The notes beneath the pieces were generated by a model. The model saw nothing but the letters and a program-made list of their open reading frames with translations, searched no databases and was not told where the DNA came from. From the NCBI GenBank assembly GCA_030830945.1, contig JAURLY010000025.1, positions 1-15,286 of the forward strand: a stretch of 15,286 nt of DNA. Direction: 5' to 3'. The position numbers were made by a program, and so were the translations under genes. Shown in pieces: positions 8,181 through 15,189 of this stretch. How positions within the stretch are numbered: position 1 is the stretch's first letter; each line of letters opens with the position of its first letter. This DNA comes from Gammaproteobacteria bacterium (GTDB lineage: Bacteria > Pseudomonadota > Gammaproteobacteria > Pseudomonadales > GM7GCV1).

Positions 8181-9203
8181 TTAATTTTCAAGCAATAAAG
8201 CCGGATCGGGACCAGCGCCTTCCCTGGTTTTGAATTCGTGCAAAATGCGCATTTCCGGCACAGACACCACATAACAAACATCTGCATTTTGCGCGCAGGC
8301 AAGTGCTCGTTGACCATCCGGGGCCATTTCAAGTGAAACTGGCTCCCCCGCCAAATCCATCTCGCCAATCACCTCCATTGTCGCCAGGCTGGCCACGCCC
8401 ACCTTTTGTTCTGACATAAGTGAATAAGCCAGATATTGCTCATCGGCGGTGACGCCGACCCGAACCGGGGTCTCTCCGGTCTGGATCTCTCCCAGTACTT
8501 CTCTGCTCTCCGTATCGATGACCGCAATTTTGGCGTCATTACGGTGAACCACGTACAGACGGGATCCGTCGGCATTCAATGTGCTTCCCTCAGGGCGCGC
8601 GCCCGTTTCCAGCAACTCATAGTCACCTGTCTCCAGGTCGACAAAAGAAACCGTGCGAGAGCGGGCATTGGACACATACGCCGTCGAACTGTCCGGGCTG
8701 CATTTAACAATGTGAGGAGTTTCACCCCCGGTAGAGTAATCCGTCTCGATATTCATGGTTTCAGGGTTAATTAGAAGCAGACGATCCGGATTTTCTGAGG
8801 TGACAAGTAAGGTTCCGTCCTGACATAAGTCTATGCCGTGTGGGCGATGCCATTTGCCGAGGTCGACTTCCCCGATTTTTTCGCGCGCTTGCATGTCGAT
8901 AATGGAAATCTTGTTACCACCATCACCGTCAATCTCGATCGCCATTGTTCCATTGTCGGTGACGTAAAGGCGAGTACCGTCTTCAGAAAGAACGATTTCA
9001 TGAGGATGAGGATTTACCGGAATCTCCTGTAACAGTTCACCGGTCAGGGTGTAGAAGGCAACTGAGTTACCCGCCTTTTGGGAAACCAGAACAACGCTTT
9101 CCGGTTCAGCGGTCAGTTCCTGCCCCTTCCCTTCAGGCTCAGGAGCAGCATTACATGAAGCAAGGAAAGGCAATAGCAACGAAAGAAACCAGAACTGGCG
9201 CAT
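8181..9203 (-). CDS. YVTN/YncE-like beta-propeller lipoprotein
   Basis: A 340-residue secreted protein. The start at 9203 is chosen because GGGGAG lies about 7 bases upstream and because the product then opens with a short lipoprotein signal peptide ending L-A-S-C (C17). The longer frame from 9281 would bury this. Asn after the Cys suggests outer-membrane sorting rather than retention in the inner membrane. The mature part is a run of roughly 40-45-residue blade repeats, each with a pattern like 'HPHEIVLSEDGTRLYVTD..' then 'ISIIDMQAREKIGEVDLG', typical of the YVTN/YncE or lactonase-like seven-bladed propellers. No catalytic signature is visible. Such proteins bind ligands, DNA or partner proteins, or act as lactonases. 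It lies downstream of the TIM-barrel gene (143-base gap) but has its own candidate promoter. Confidence 0.85.
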   Translation of the reverse strand: MRQFWFLSLLLPFLASCNAAPEPEGKGQELTAEPESVVLVSQKAGNSVAFYTLTGELLQEIPVNPHPHEIVLSEDGTRLYVTDNGTMAIEIDGDGGNKISIIDMQAREKIGEVDLGKWHRPHGIDLCQDGTLLVTSENPDRLLLINPETMNIETDYSTGGETPHIVKCSPDSSTAYVSNARSRTVSFVDLETGDYELLETGARPEGSTLNADGSRLYVVHRNDAKIAVIDTESREVLGEIQTGETPVRVGVTADEQYLAYSLMSEQKVGVASLATMEVIGEMDLAGEPVSLEMAPDGQRALACAQNADVCYVVSVPEMRILHEFKTREGAGPDPALLLEN

Positions 9204-9237
9204 AAATTTACTCCCCATAGAAATATGATTTTTCAAC

Positions 9238-9266
9238 CTTATACCATTGCCTTGCAGTCGAGTAAA
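9238..9266 (-). promoter_or_regulatory. Probable sigma70-type promoter of the beta-propeller gene
   Basis: On the minus strand, TTTACT (9261-9266) and TATAAG (9238-9243) are separated by exactly 17 bases. They match the -35 and -10 consensus at 4 and 5 of 6 positions. Transcription would begin near 9231, giving a leader of about 28 bases that contains the GGGGAG ribosome site. Confidence 0.45.
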
Positions 9267-9275
9267 CTCAAGGCA
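9248..9275. promoter_or_regulatory. Inverted repeat overlapping the -35 region (possible operator)
   Basis: TGCCTTG (9248-9254) and CAAGGCA (9269-9275) form a perfect 7-base inverted repeat. A further AGT/ACT pair (9256-9258, 9266-9268) extends the dyad inside a one-base bulge. It spans the candidate -35 box and most of the spacer of the beta-propeller promoter, the classical place for a repressor site. A hairpin in the upstream isomerase transcript is the other reading. Confidence 0.35.
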
Positions 9276-9346
9276 GGCCATTGGTAGTCAGCGGCCGGAC
9301 AAACGACAAAGGTCCGGAATGCCGACAATATTTGCCCCGGCAATTT

Positions 9347-10261
9347 CTATCTATTGATAAAAGGTGTAATTGTCTCAATCCCCTTACGGGCGACAACTTC
9401 CGGGTCGGTGTTCTGTACCACTGGATCGAACAACTCAAGCGACAGAGCACGGCTATAACCCTTTTCGGCCAGCTTGTTCACTATACGCTGTAGCGGTGCC
9501 ACCCCTTCTCCCGGGTAGGCACGATCCTTAAGTTCTGCCACCTCCAGATGCGGCAATGCCGGAGTGTCTTCGAAGTGAACATGATGGACCTCTCCCTCTT
9601 TGATGAGATCAAGATCCTCGAATTTGCTCATGCCGGCCCAGAAGTGGTAAATGTCGATCATAAATTTCAAATTAGGGTGGTCAACTGTCCGCACTACATC
9701 AAGAGAGGTTCTAACATTGTTGATCAGTGTGGAGAAGCGGATGAACTCCACCATCAGGGCAATATTATGTGGCCGGGCAATTTCGGCCGCCTCATGCAGA
9801 TTTTCATAGACTTGTTCATAGTCGGCCATGGAATAGGTTCCGCTGGCCACGGTGGGAATGACCAAACGATCAGCACCCAAGGACTCCGCCAATTCGAGTT
9901 TCCATTTAAGGTCTTCAAGTGCCTGGGCCCTTTGTGGTCCACTTTCCTCCAGGTATAGCTGGTTGGTGGAAGACACCGCACGTATTCCGAGGTCATCCAT
10001 CAGGCGCCGTGCCGACCCTGGACCATTAGCGTCTTCAAAGGTGCGCGCGATGGGCAGGTCTGGTTCCGCTGCTGTGATGCCGGCCCGTGACCAGCCTTCC
10101 ATCGCCGCCCGGAAATCAAAGCCGCTGGAAGTTGCTCCGTGCATGCAAACATACATGCCGGGTGACGAAGCCGCGGAAACATTGCCTGAGCCGACTGCTG
10201 CCAGCATGGCAGAAACACCTGCTGATAGCGCCAGGAATTCCCTTCGATCAAACTTGCTCAT
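9347..10261 (-). CDS. Tat-exported sugar phosphate isomerase/epimerase-like TIM barrel
   Basis: A 304-residue protein of the xylose-isomerase-like TIM-barrel group (AP_endonuc_2/IolE-like). The start at 10261 has an excellent ribosome site (GGAGGGGG). The N-terminus has a twin-arginine motif (D-R-R-E-F-L, R6-R7), a hydrophobic stretch and an Ala-x-Ala-like site near residue 30, so it is exported folded by Tat. Barrel metal ligands can be proposed: E172 ('VEFIR'), D203 and H206 ('MIDIYHFW'), H229 ('HVHFED') and E276 ('SLELF'). Length is normal. Members isomerise or epimerise sugars or keto-sugars, and some neighbours of Gfo/Idh/MocA and DUF1080 genes act on 3-keto-glycosides. It is divergent from the DUF1080 gene across 263 bases that carry two dyads, so the two may share control. 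The exact reaction is unknown. Confidence 0.82.
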   Translation of the reverse strand: MSKFDRREFLALSAGVSAMLAAVGSGNVSAASSPGMYVCMHGATSSGFDFRAAMEGWSRAGITAAEPDLPIARTFEDANGPGSARRLMDDLGIRAVSSTNQLYLEESGPQRAQALEDLKWKLELAESLGADRLVIPTVASGTYSMADYEQVYENLHEAAEIARPHNIALMVEFIRFSTLINNVRTSLDVVRTVDHPNLKFMIDIYHFWAGMSKFEDLDLIKEGEVHHVHFEDTPALPHLEVAELKDRAYPGEGVAPLQRIVNKLAEKGYSRALSLELFDPVVQNTDPEVVARKGIETITPFINR

Positions 10262-10524
10262 AATGCCCCCTCCAGATGCCAGGAAACTTTGAACCCTGGT
10301 GTATTTTTCTCGTTATTTATTCAAATTATTATTGCATTAGCATGATTTCCGAAGTTGCCGTCGGAAAGAGCTTTCAACATCTTATTGGTTCTATGTAAGC
10401 GTTTGAAGTAGTTTTTCAGACAAATTTTTACGATGAGAAAGCGCTGGTATTTTGATATCTCAACTTTATTTTTAGGAAGTGTTACTCTTCTCTAAACCAA
10501 GATAAATGGAAGCCAAAAATACTC
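10262..10524. promoter_or_regulatory. Divergent intergenic control region
   Basis: This 263-base, AT-rich gap separates the isomerase (minus) and DUF1080 (plus) genes. It contains a perfect 7-base dyad, TTTCCGA (10346-10352) and TCGGAAA (10361-10367), and a 14-base LacI-family-like palindrome TGTAAGCGTTTGAA at 10394-10407. A weaker relative centred on AGCGCT lies at 10436-10449. I could not assign a convincing -35/-10 pair for either gene, nor a good match to the Bacteroidota -33/-7 promoter. Confidence 0.45.
10394..10407. promoter_or_regulatory. LacI-family-like operator
   Basis: TGTAAGCGTTTGAA fits the degenerate LacI/GalR-type operator TGNAANCGNTTNCA at 9 of its 10 fixed positions. It lies about 117 bases upstream of the DUF1080 start and about 133 bases from the isomerase start, between the two genes it could control. 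No regulator gene is present in the window. Confidence 0.45.
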
Positions 10525-11898
10525 ATGAAATTAAATAGACTGAGTAAATTAACTATAGGAATCCTTGTTTGTTTGGGCGTACTACATTCATGCAAGGAAG
10601 ATTCAAAACCATGGGTATCTCTAATAGAAGAAAACAGCATCGATGGTTGGAGTATTCTAGGGGGAAATGCGACCTACGAAGTAGAAGACGGGATCATTAC
10701 GGGCACTACTGTTGCCGACACGCCAAATACCTTTTTAACGACCAATGAGATGTATGGCGATTTTATTTTTGAAATAGAAGTTAAGGTGGATCCGGTCGTT
10801 AATTCGGGTATTCAAATCAGAAGCAACAGCTTTCCGTATTATCGAAACGGCAGAGTGCATGGCTATCAAGTAGAAATAGATCCCTCAGACCGCGCATGGA
10901 GTGGTGGCATTTACGATGAGGCCAGACGGGGGTGGCTAAATACTTTAGAAAATAGCGAAGAAGCCCACAAGGCATTTAAACAAAATGAATGGAATCATTA
11001 TCGTATAGAAGCCATTGGCGACAACATAAAAACCTGGATCAACGGTGTGCCAACCGCCTATTTGATTGATGACAAAACAGCGAGCGGATTTATTGGCTTA
11101 CAGGTGCACTCTATCGGTGACAACATGGACATGCTGGGCAAAACAGTGCAGTGGAAAAACGCCAGGATTTTAACAGAGAATCTTTCTGAATATTCCAGAG
11201 AATCACCTCTGGAACCTGTGATAACCAAAAACAATCTTACCTATCAAGAAAAGAATGATGGCTGGCAAATGCTATGGGATGGCAAAACAACCAACGGCTG
11301 GCGCGGTGCGAAGCTGGATGAATTTCCCTCGCAAGGTTGGTCTATAGAAAACGGTGAACTGATCGTGGCCGAAACTGGAGGAGCCGAATCTACTGCGGGT
11401 GGAGACATTGTAACTACGGAGAACTACAGTGATTTCGAACTACAGGTTGACTTCAAACTAACACCCGGAGCCAACAGTGGTATTAAGTACTACGTAGATA
11501 CGGAACTTAACAAAGGTCCTGGTTCTTCAATCGGGCTGGAATATCAAATTCTTGATGACGAATTGCACCCGGATGCCAAGTTAGGAGCCCAGGAGGGTAG
11601 CAGAACCGTTGTTTCACTTTACGATTTAATACAGGCAGACCCAAATAAGCCCATCAATCCAGTAGGAGATTGGAACACCGCTTATATAAAATCGATTGGC
11701 AACCACGTAGAGCATTGGTTGAATGGCGTGAAGGTTTTGGAGTATGAACGGGGTAGTGAAGAATTTTTAAAATTGGTTTCAGAAAGCAAATATGCAATAT
11801 GGCCCAATTTCGGATTGCTCGATGAAGGACAGATCTTATTGCAGGATCACGGTGATAAGGTTTGGTTTAGAAATATTAAAGTTCGTGTTCCTAATTAA
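10525..11898 (+). CDS. Lipoprotein with two DUF1080 (3-keto-glycoside hydrolase/lyase family) domains
   Basis: A 457-residue lipoprotein with two tandem jelly-roll DUF1080 domains (PF06439, 3-keto-disaccharide hydrolase family) at about 30-216 and 246-456. Each begins with a 'GW' motif and has the central 'NSGI' strand ('VVNSGIQIRS' and 'GANSGIKYYV'), a 'YQ(V/I)' segment ('GYQVEID' and 'EYQILDD'), and an 'EWNHYRIEAIGDNIKTWING' type strand ('DWNTAYIKSIGNHVEHWLNG' in the second). The signal peptide ends V-L-H-S-C (C23). The next residues, K-E-D, resemble the Bacteroidota signal that sends lipoproteins to the cell surface. The start is weakly supported (GGAAG 12 bases upstream), as is common in Bacteroidota. 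Codon use is AT-rich and Lys/Asn-rich compared with flanking genes. It is followed 18 bases later by the Gfo/Idh/MocA gene. Family chemistry is cleavage of glycosides already oxidised at carbon 3. Confidence 0.88.
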   Translation: MKLNRLSKLTIGILVCLGVLHSCKEDSKPWVSLIEENSIDGWSILGGNATYEVEDGIITGTTVADTPNTFLTTNEMYGDFIFEIEVKVDPVVNSGIQIRSNSFPYYRNGRVHGYQVEIDPSDRAWSGGIYDEARRGWLNTLENSEEAHKAFKQNEWNHYRIEAIGDNIKTWINGVPTAYLIDDKTASGFIGLQVHSIGDNMDMLGKTVQWKNARILTENLSEYSRESPLEPVITKNNLTYQEKNDGWQMLWDGKTTNGWRGAKLDEFPSQGWSIENGELIVAETGGAESTAGGDIVTTENYSDFELQVDFKLTPGANSGIKYYVDTELNKGPGSSIGLEYQILDDELHPDAKLGAQEGSRTVVSLYDLIQADPNKPINPVGDWNTAYIKSIGNHVEHWLNGVKVLEYERGSEEFLKLVSESKYAIWPNFGLLDEGQILLQDHGDKVWFRNIKVRVPN

Positions 11899-11916
11899 AA
11901 AGAAGAAGCAATAGAT

Positions 11917-13257
11917 ATGGGCTACGAAAGAAGAGAATTTTTAAAAAAAGCATCATTAGCGACAGCTGCTATAAGTCTGGGACATAGCGTAAATGCCATG
12001 TCCTCATCAAGCTACAATAATATTATCGGCGCGAATGAAAGGATTAACCTGGCCATTCAAGGCTTGGGAAGAAGGTACGGTGCCTATATTGATGGAATCG
12101 TCGCCCCAGAGAGCAATGCGAGAATAGCCTATCTTTGTGATGTTATGCCCGGTCAAATGGATAAGGCCGCTCAGGCAGTGGGTACCAAAATAGATTATGA
12201 GCCAAAACTGGAAGGAGACATCCGTAAAATATTTAACGATAAGGATGTAGATGCCATTTTCATGTCCACACCAGATCATTGGCATACCCCGGGGGCAATC
12301 CTAGGCATGCAGGCTGGAAAGCATATTTATCTGGAGAAGCCCTGTAGCCATAACCCATGGGAAAACCAGCTAGTCGTTGAAGCCCAAAACAACTACAACA
12401 AAGTGGTTCAGATGGGCAACCAACAGCGCTCATCACCCCAAAGCATCAAAATAATTCACGACATTCATAACGGTGTTATTGGAAAGGCTTACAAGGCCAT
12501 TGCCTTTTATGCCAGTGGCAGAGGGGAAGTACCTTTACCGGTAAAAGCTGCGCCTCCAGGAGGTCTGAACTGGGACCTGTTCCAAGGCCCTTCACCAAGA
12601 AAGGACTATATGCATGATACCTGGGACTACAATTGGCACTGGTACGGATGGGATTTTGGTACGGCTGAAATGGGAAATAATGCCACGCATGAACTGGATG
12701 TAGCTCGTTGGGCTCTGGATGTTGGTTACCCGAGACATGTTGATGTGAAAGCCGGTAAAAACCACTTTAAGGATGACGGCTGGGAAATGTACGACGAAAT
12801 GTTAGCGACCTATATGTTTGCAGACGACAAAGTCATTCAATGGGATGGTGTAAGCAGGAATGGTTACCAAAAATACGGTAGAGGCAGAGGTACGCTAATT
12901 ATGGGCACAGAAGGCTCAGTGATGCTCGATCGTGAAGGCTATGAACTCTATGATCGGGCGGGTAAAAAAATAGATGAGATGAAAGGTGATGCGGAAGGAG
13001 GTATTGGTTTGGGTGGCGGTGGTGCTTTGTCGACAGCTCACACCATTAACTTCCTTAATGCCATCAGGGGCATGGAGGCATTGACCTCCCCGATAGATAT
13101 TGGTGCTAAATCTCAAATGCTAACGCACTACGCAAATATTTCTTACAGGATAGACAGCGGTTTTGATGTCAATGAACAAACTGGGGAAATCAGAAATATG
13201 GATGCCATGAAATTATGGAAGAGAACCTACGAACCAGGCTGGGAACCAAAAATATAG
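11917..13257 (+). CDS. Tat-exported Gfo/Idh/MocA family oxidoreductase
   Basis: A 446-residue NAD(P)-dependent oxidoreductase. The N-terminus carries a twin-arginine signal (E-R-R-E-F-L, R5-R6, then a hydrophobic stretch to about residue 27). The Rossmann domain has 'IQGLGRRYG' (G49, G51 and G55), 'YLCDV' for the cofactor ribose and 'FMSTPDHWHTP'. The family hallmark E-K-P is at 140-142. The C-terminal alpha/beta domain holds 'NNATHELDVARWAL' with the probable catalytic H258. Length is typical of the longer, exported Bacteroidota/Planctomycete-type members. Purine-rich AGAAGAAG precedes the ATG by about 8 bases. It pairs with the DUF1080 lipoprotein and shares its AT-rich style. Family members oxidise or epimerise sugars, often at carbon 3, and exported ones keep the cofactor bound. 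The natural glycoside is unknown. Downstream, a small inverted repeat (13263-13276) lacks a T-tract. Confidence 0.88.
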   Translation: MGYERREFLKKASLATAAISLGHSVNAMSSSSYNNIIGANERINLAIQGLGRRYGAYIDGIVAPESNARIAYLCDVMPGQMDKAAQAVGTKIDYEPKLEGDIRKIFNDKDVDAIFMSTPDHWHTPGAILGMQAGKHIYLEKPCSHNPWENQLVVEAQNNYNKVVQMGNQQRSSPQSIKIIHDIHNGVIGKAYKAIAFYASGRGEVPLPVKAAPPGGLNWDLFQGPSPRKDYMHDTWDYNWHWYGWDFGTAEMGNNATHELDVARWALDVGYPRHVDVKAGKNHFKDDGWEMYDEMLATYMFADDKVIQWDGVSRNGYQKYGRGRGTLIMGTEGSVMLDREGYELYDRAGKKIDEMKGDAEGGIGLGGGGALSTAHTINFLNAIRGMEALTSPIDIGAKSQMLTHYANISYRIDSGFDVNEQTGEIRNMDAMKLWKRTYEPGWEPKI

Positions 13258-13324
13258 TCCCCAGGTTGCTCAACCTTATTGAGTCGCCCTGAACCGAATT
13301 ATTTTTCGTCCGATTTTTAGCTGA

Positions 13325-14653
13325 CTAGGCGTAGCTCTTTTCAATCTCCTCGAGACTACGCTGTCTGGTCTCCGGCACCATTACCTTCACCCAAACCAAC
13401 TGCAGCACCATCATGATGCAGAAGAAAAGGAACACTGTTCCCGGCAAAAATGTCGTTACCATTTTTGGAAAGAACATCGTCAGCAATGCGGCAAAGATCC
13501 AGTGAGTAAATGAACCCAGCGCCTGCCCCTCGGCACGGTGCCTGTTTGGAAAGATCTCGGAAATAAACACCCATATTACTGCGCCCTGCCCAATCGCATG
13601 TGCCGCGATAAAAGCAAAGATACAAATAGGCACGATACTGAAGGCCTCGGTGTAAAAGGCCCAGGAACAAAGCCCTAACGAGGCAATGTAGCCAAAGGAA
13701 CCGATATAAAGCAGCGTGCGCCGGCCAAGTTGGTCGATTAACCACAGGCCTGCGAAGGTAAACACCAAATTAATCACTCCAATACCAACCGACTGAAGCA
13801 ATGCAGCCTGCTGGCCCAATCCGGTTAACTCGAAAATTCGCGGAGCAAAATACAATACGGCATTGATACCGGACAACTGATTGAAAAATGCGATCAGGAA
13901 AGCCAACGCAATCGGCGTTTTTAGTCGCATGGACCAAAATGCCCCAGTGCTGGTCTTGCGATGTGCGGCATCCAAAATTTCAGCAACCAAAAGGTCAATC
14001 TCATCGGATTTGCAGGCAGGGTTTACACGTTTTAATACCTTAATCGCATCGCTCTTATCCTCGCGATTGCCAATCAGCCAGCGCGGACTCTCCGGGATGA
14101 TGAAACAGAACGCTGTAAACGCCAGTGCTGGAATAGCCTCCACCCCCAACATCCAGCGCCAGGCATTAGTCTCTACAAAATTTCCGATCAAATAATTCGA
14201 TAGGAAGGCGATCAAAATACCGAGCACAATATTGAACTGGAACAAGGCGGTCAGGCGACCACGTGTCTTCGCCGGTGAAATCTCCGAAATATAAAGCGGC
14301 GCGGCCACCGTGGAAATACCGATTCCAACGCCTCCGATAAAGCGAGCCACCATAAAGCTAACCGCGTCAGGGGCATAGGCCGAACCAAGTGCTGAAACAA
14401 AATACAAAACACCGATCCATAACAGCGTCTTCTGACGGCCAAACCTGTCCGTTGGCCAGCCACCAATCAAAGAGCCAAGAACTGTACCCCAGAGGGCCAT
14501 ACTCATAGCCAGTCCATGCATTCCAGCACCCAGGCCCCAGAGTTCCTGGATTGTTTGTTCGGCGCCGGAAATGACGACCGTATCGAAACCGAAAATAAAG
14601 CCACCCAAAGCGGCAACCAGGGCGCAGCGAAACACGTAAGCGTTGGTCTTCAT
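13325..14653 (-). CDS. MFS sugar porter-family transporter (XylE/GalP-like)
   Basis: A 442-residue inner-membrane transporter of the sugar porter family with twelve hydrophobic segments. ATG 14653 is preferred, and a TTG at 14659 would add two residues. Neither has a strong ribosome site. Signature motifs are 'GFIFGFDTVVISGA' in TM1, 'GGWPTDRFGRQ' (64-74), 'SEISPAKTRGRL' after TM4, 'PESPRWL' (187-193), 'QLSGINAVLYFAP' (259-271, the sugar-contact helix), 'DQLGRR' (307-312) and 'PETRQRSLEEIE' near the C-terminus. It is a probable proton- or sodium-coupled importer of a hexose, pentose or inositol. It is convergent with the Gfo/Idh/MocA gene (67-base gap) and downstream of the GFA gene (89-base gap, same strand). 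The context suggests it takes up the sugar produced by the envelope enzymes. The exact sugar cannot be read. Confidence 0.92.
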   Translation of the reverse strand: MKTNAYVFRCALVAALGGFIFGFDTVVISGAEQTIQELWGLGAGMHGLAMSMALWGTVLGSLIGGWPTDRFGRQKTLLWIGVLYFVSALGSAYAPDAVSFMVARFIGGVGIGISTVAAPLYISEISPAKTRGRLTALFQFNIVLGILIAFLSNYLIGNFVETNAWRWMLGVEAIPALAFTAFCFIIPESPRWLIGNREDKSDAIKVLKRVNPACKSDEIDLLVAEILDAAHRKTSTGAFWSMRLKTPIALAFLIAFFNQLSGINAVLYFAPRIFELTGLGQQAALLQSVGIGVINLVFTFAGLWLIDQLGRRTLLYIGSFGYIASLGLCSWAFYTEAFSIVPICIFAFIAAHAIGQGAVIWVFISEIFPNRHRAEGQALGSFTHWIFAALLTMFFPKMVTTFLPGTVFLFFCIMMVLQLVWVKVMVPETRQRSLEEIEKSYA

Positions 14654-14742
14654 ATTCAAGCTAATCCGGTTTTAGGTTTCCACCCCAACATAAGTGTCAA
14701 GGCTAAAGGATCTTCCCTTTCTACACTCCCCCTGGGATTCAT

Positions 14743-15165
14743 TCAGGTAGATAGCGCCTTTTCATGTATCTCAACAGAGTCGGGGTAACGCATGTCAGGG
14801 CGAGCATCCTCTGTCCAAATATGGTCGGTTATTTCAAACCAGTTTGGATCATCGTAGTTACCGCCTGCAATTCCACGAATTCCCGGTCGCATTTCCAGCG
14901 TCCAGGTTACTGTGCTGCCACAATTTGTGCAGAACTCATTACGCAACCACCGACCGCTTTCTGCAGAATGAAATTCAAAGGCTTTCATATCCCCTTGCAA
15001 TATTTCCACTTCATCTTCCGGGAAATAGACACCGATTCCATATCCGGTGCCGGTGCGTTGTTTACAGGTTCGGCAATGGCAACCAATGACTCTTGCCGGG
15101 GTGTCCGTGGTTCGAAATCGCACTGAACCACATTGGCAACCACCCTCATGAAAATGCTTAGTCAT
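14743..15165 (-). CDS. GFA family zinc-binding protein (glutathione-dependent formaldehyde-activating/CENP-V domain)
   Basis: A 140-residue, cytoplasmic, one-domain protein of the GFA family (PF04828). The zinc-binding cysteines are complete: C10 and C12 ('GGCQCGSVRF'), C29, C31 and C34 ('CHCRTC'), and C79 and C82 ('FCTNCGS'). The family pattern 'GGNYDDPN' near 101-108 and the length are normal. The founding member was described as aiding glutathione-formaldehyde adduct formation, but most members have no proven activity. The start at 15165 follows a weak purine-rich site. It precedes the MFS gene on the same strand and may be co-transcribed, but no functional link is evident. Confidence 0.9.
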   Translation of the reverse strand: MTKHFHEGGCQCGSVRFRTTDTPARVIGCHCRTCKQRTGTGYGIGVYFPEDEVEILQGDMKAFEFHSAESGRWLRNEFCTNCGSTVTWTLEMRPGIRGIAGGNYDDPNWFEITDHIWTEDARPDMRYPDSVEIHEKALST

Positions 15166-15174
15166 AATTTTTTC

Positions 15175-15189
15175 TCGGATTGGATCCGA
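15175..15189. promoter_or_regulatory. Perfect dyad just upstream of the GFA gene
   Basis: TCGGAT (15175-15180) and ATCCGA (15184-15189) form a perfect 6-base inverted repeat with a 3-base spacer, 10-24 bases upstream of the GFA start. It could be an operator or a short leader hairpin near the ribosome site. The rest of 15190-15286 holds AT-rich sequence (TATATATG-like on the minus strand) that may contain the promoter, but no clear pair is assigned. Confidence 0.3.

Noticed and set aside
9204..9281. Longer start for the beta-propeller protein.
   Set aside because: It would bury the lipoprotein signal peptide and include the candidate promoter region. ATG 9203 has GGGGAG at good spacing.
9295..9317. 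CCGGAC/GTCCGG inverted repeat after the isomerase stop, considered as a terminator.
   Set aside because: The stem is 6 bases with an 11-base loop and no T-tract, so it is not convincing.
10440..10500. Bacteroidota-type promoter (-33 TTTG, -7 TANNTTTG) before the DUF1080 gene.
   Set aside because: A TTTG occurs at 10451-10454, but the best -7-like sequence is too far away and mismatched.
13263..13276. Inverted repeat AGGTTGCTCAACCT between the convergent Gfo/Idh/MocA and MFS genes, considered as a terminator.
   Set aside because: The stem is only 5-6 bases and no T-tract follows on either strand.
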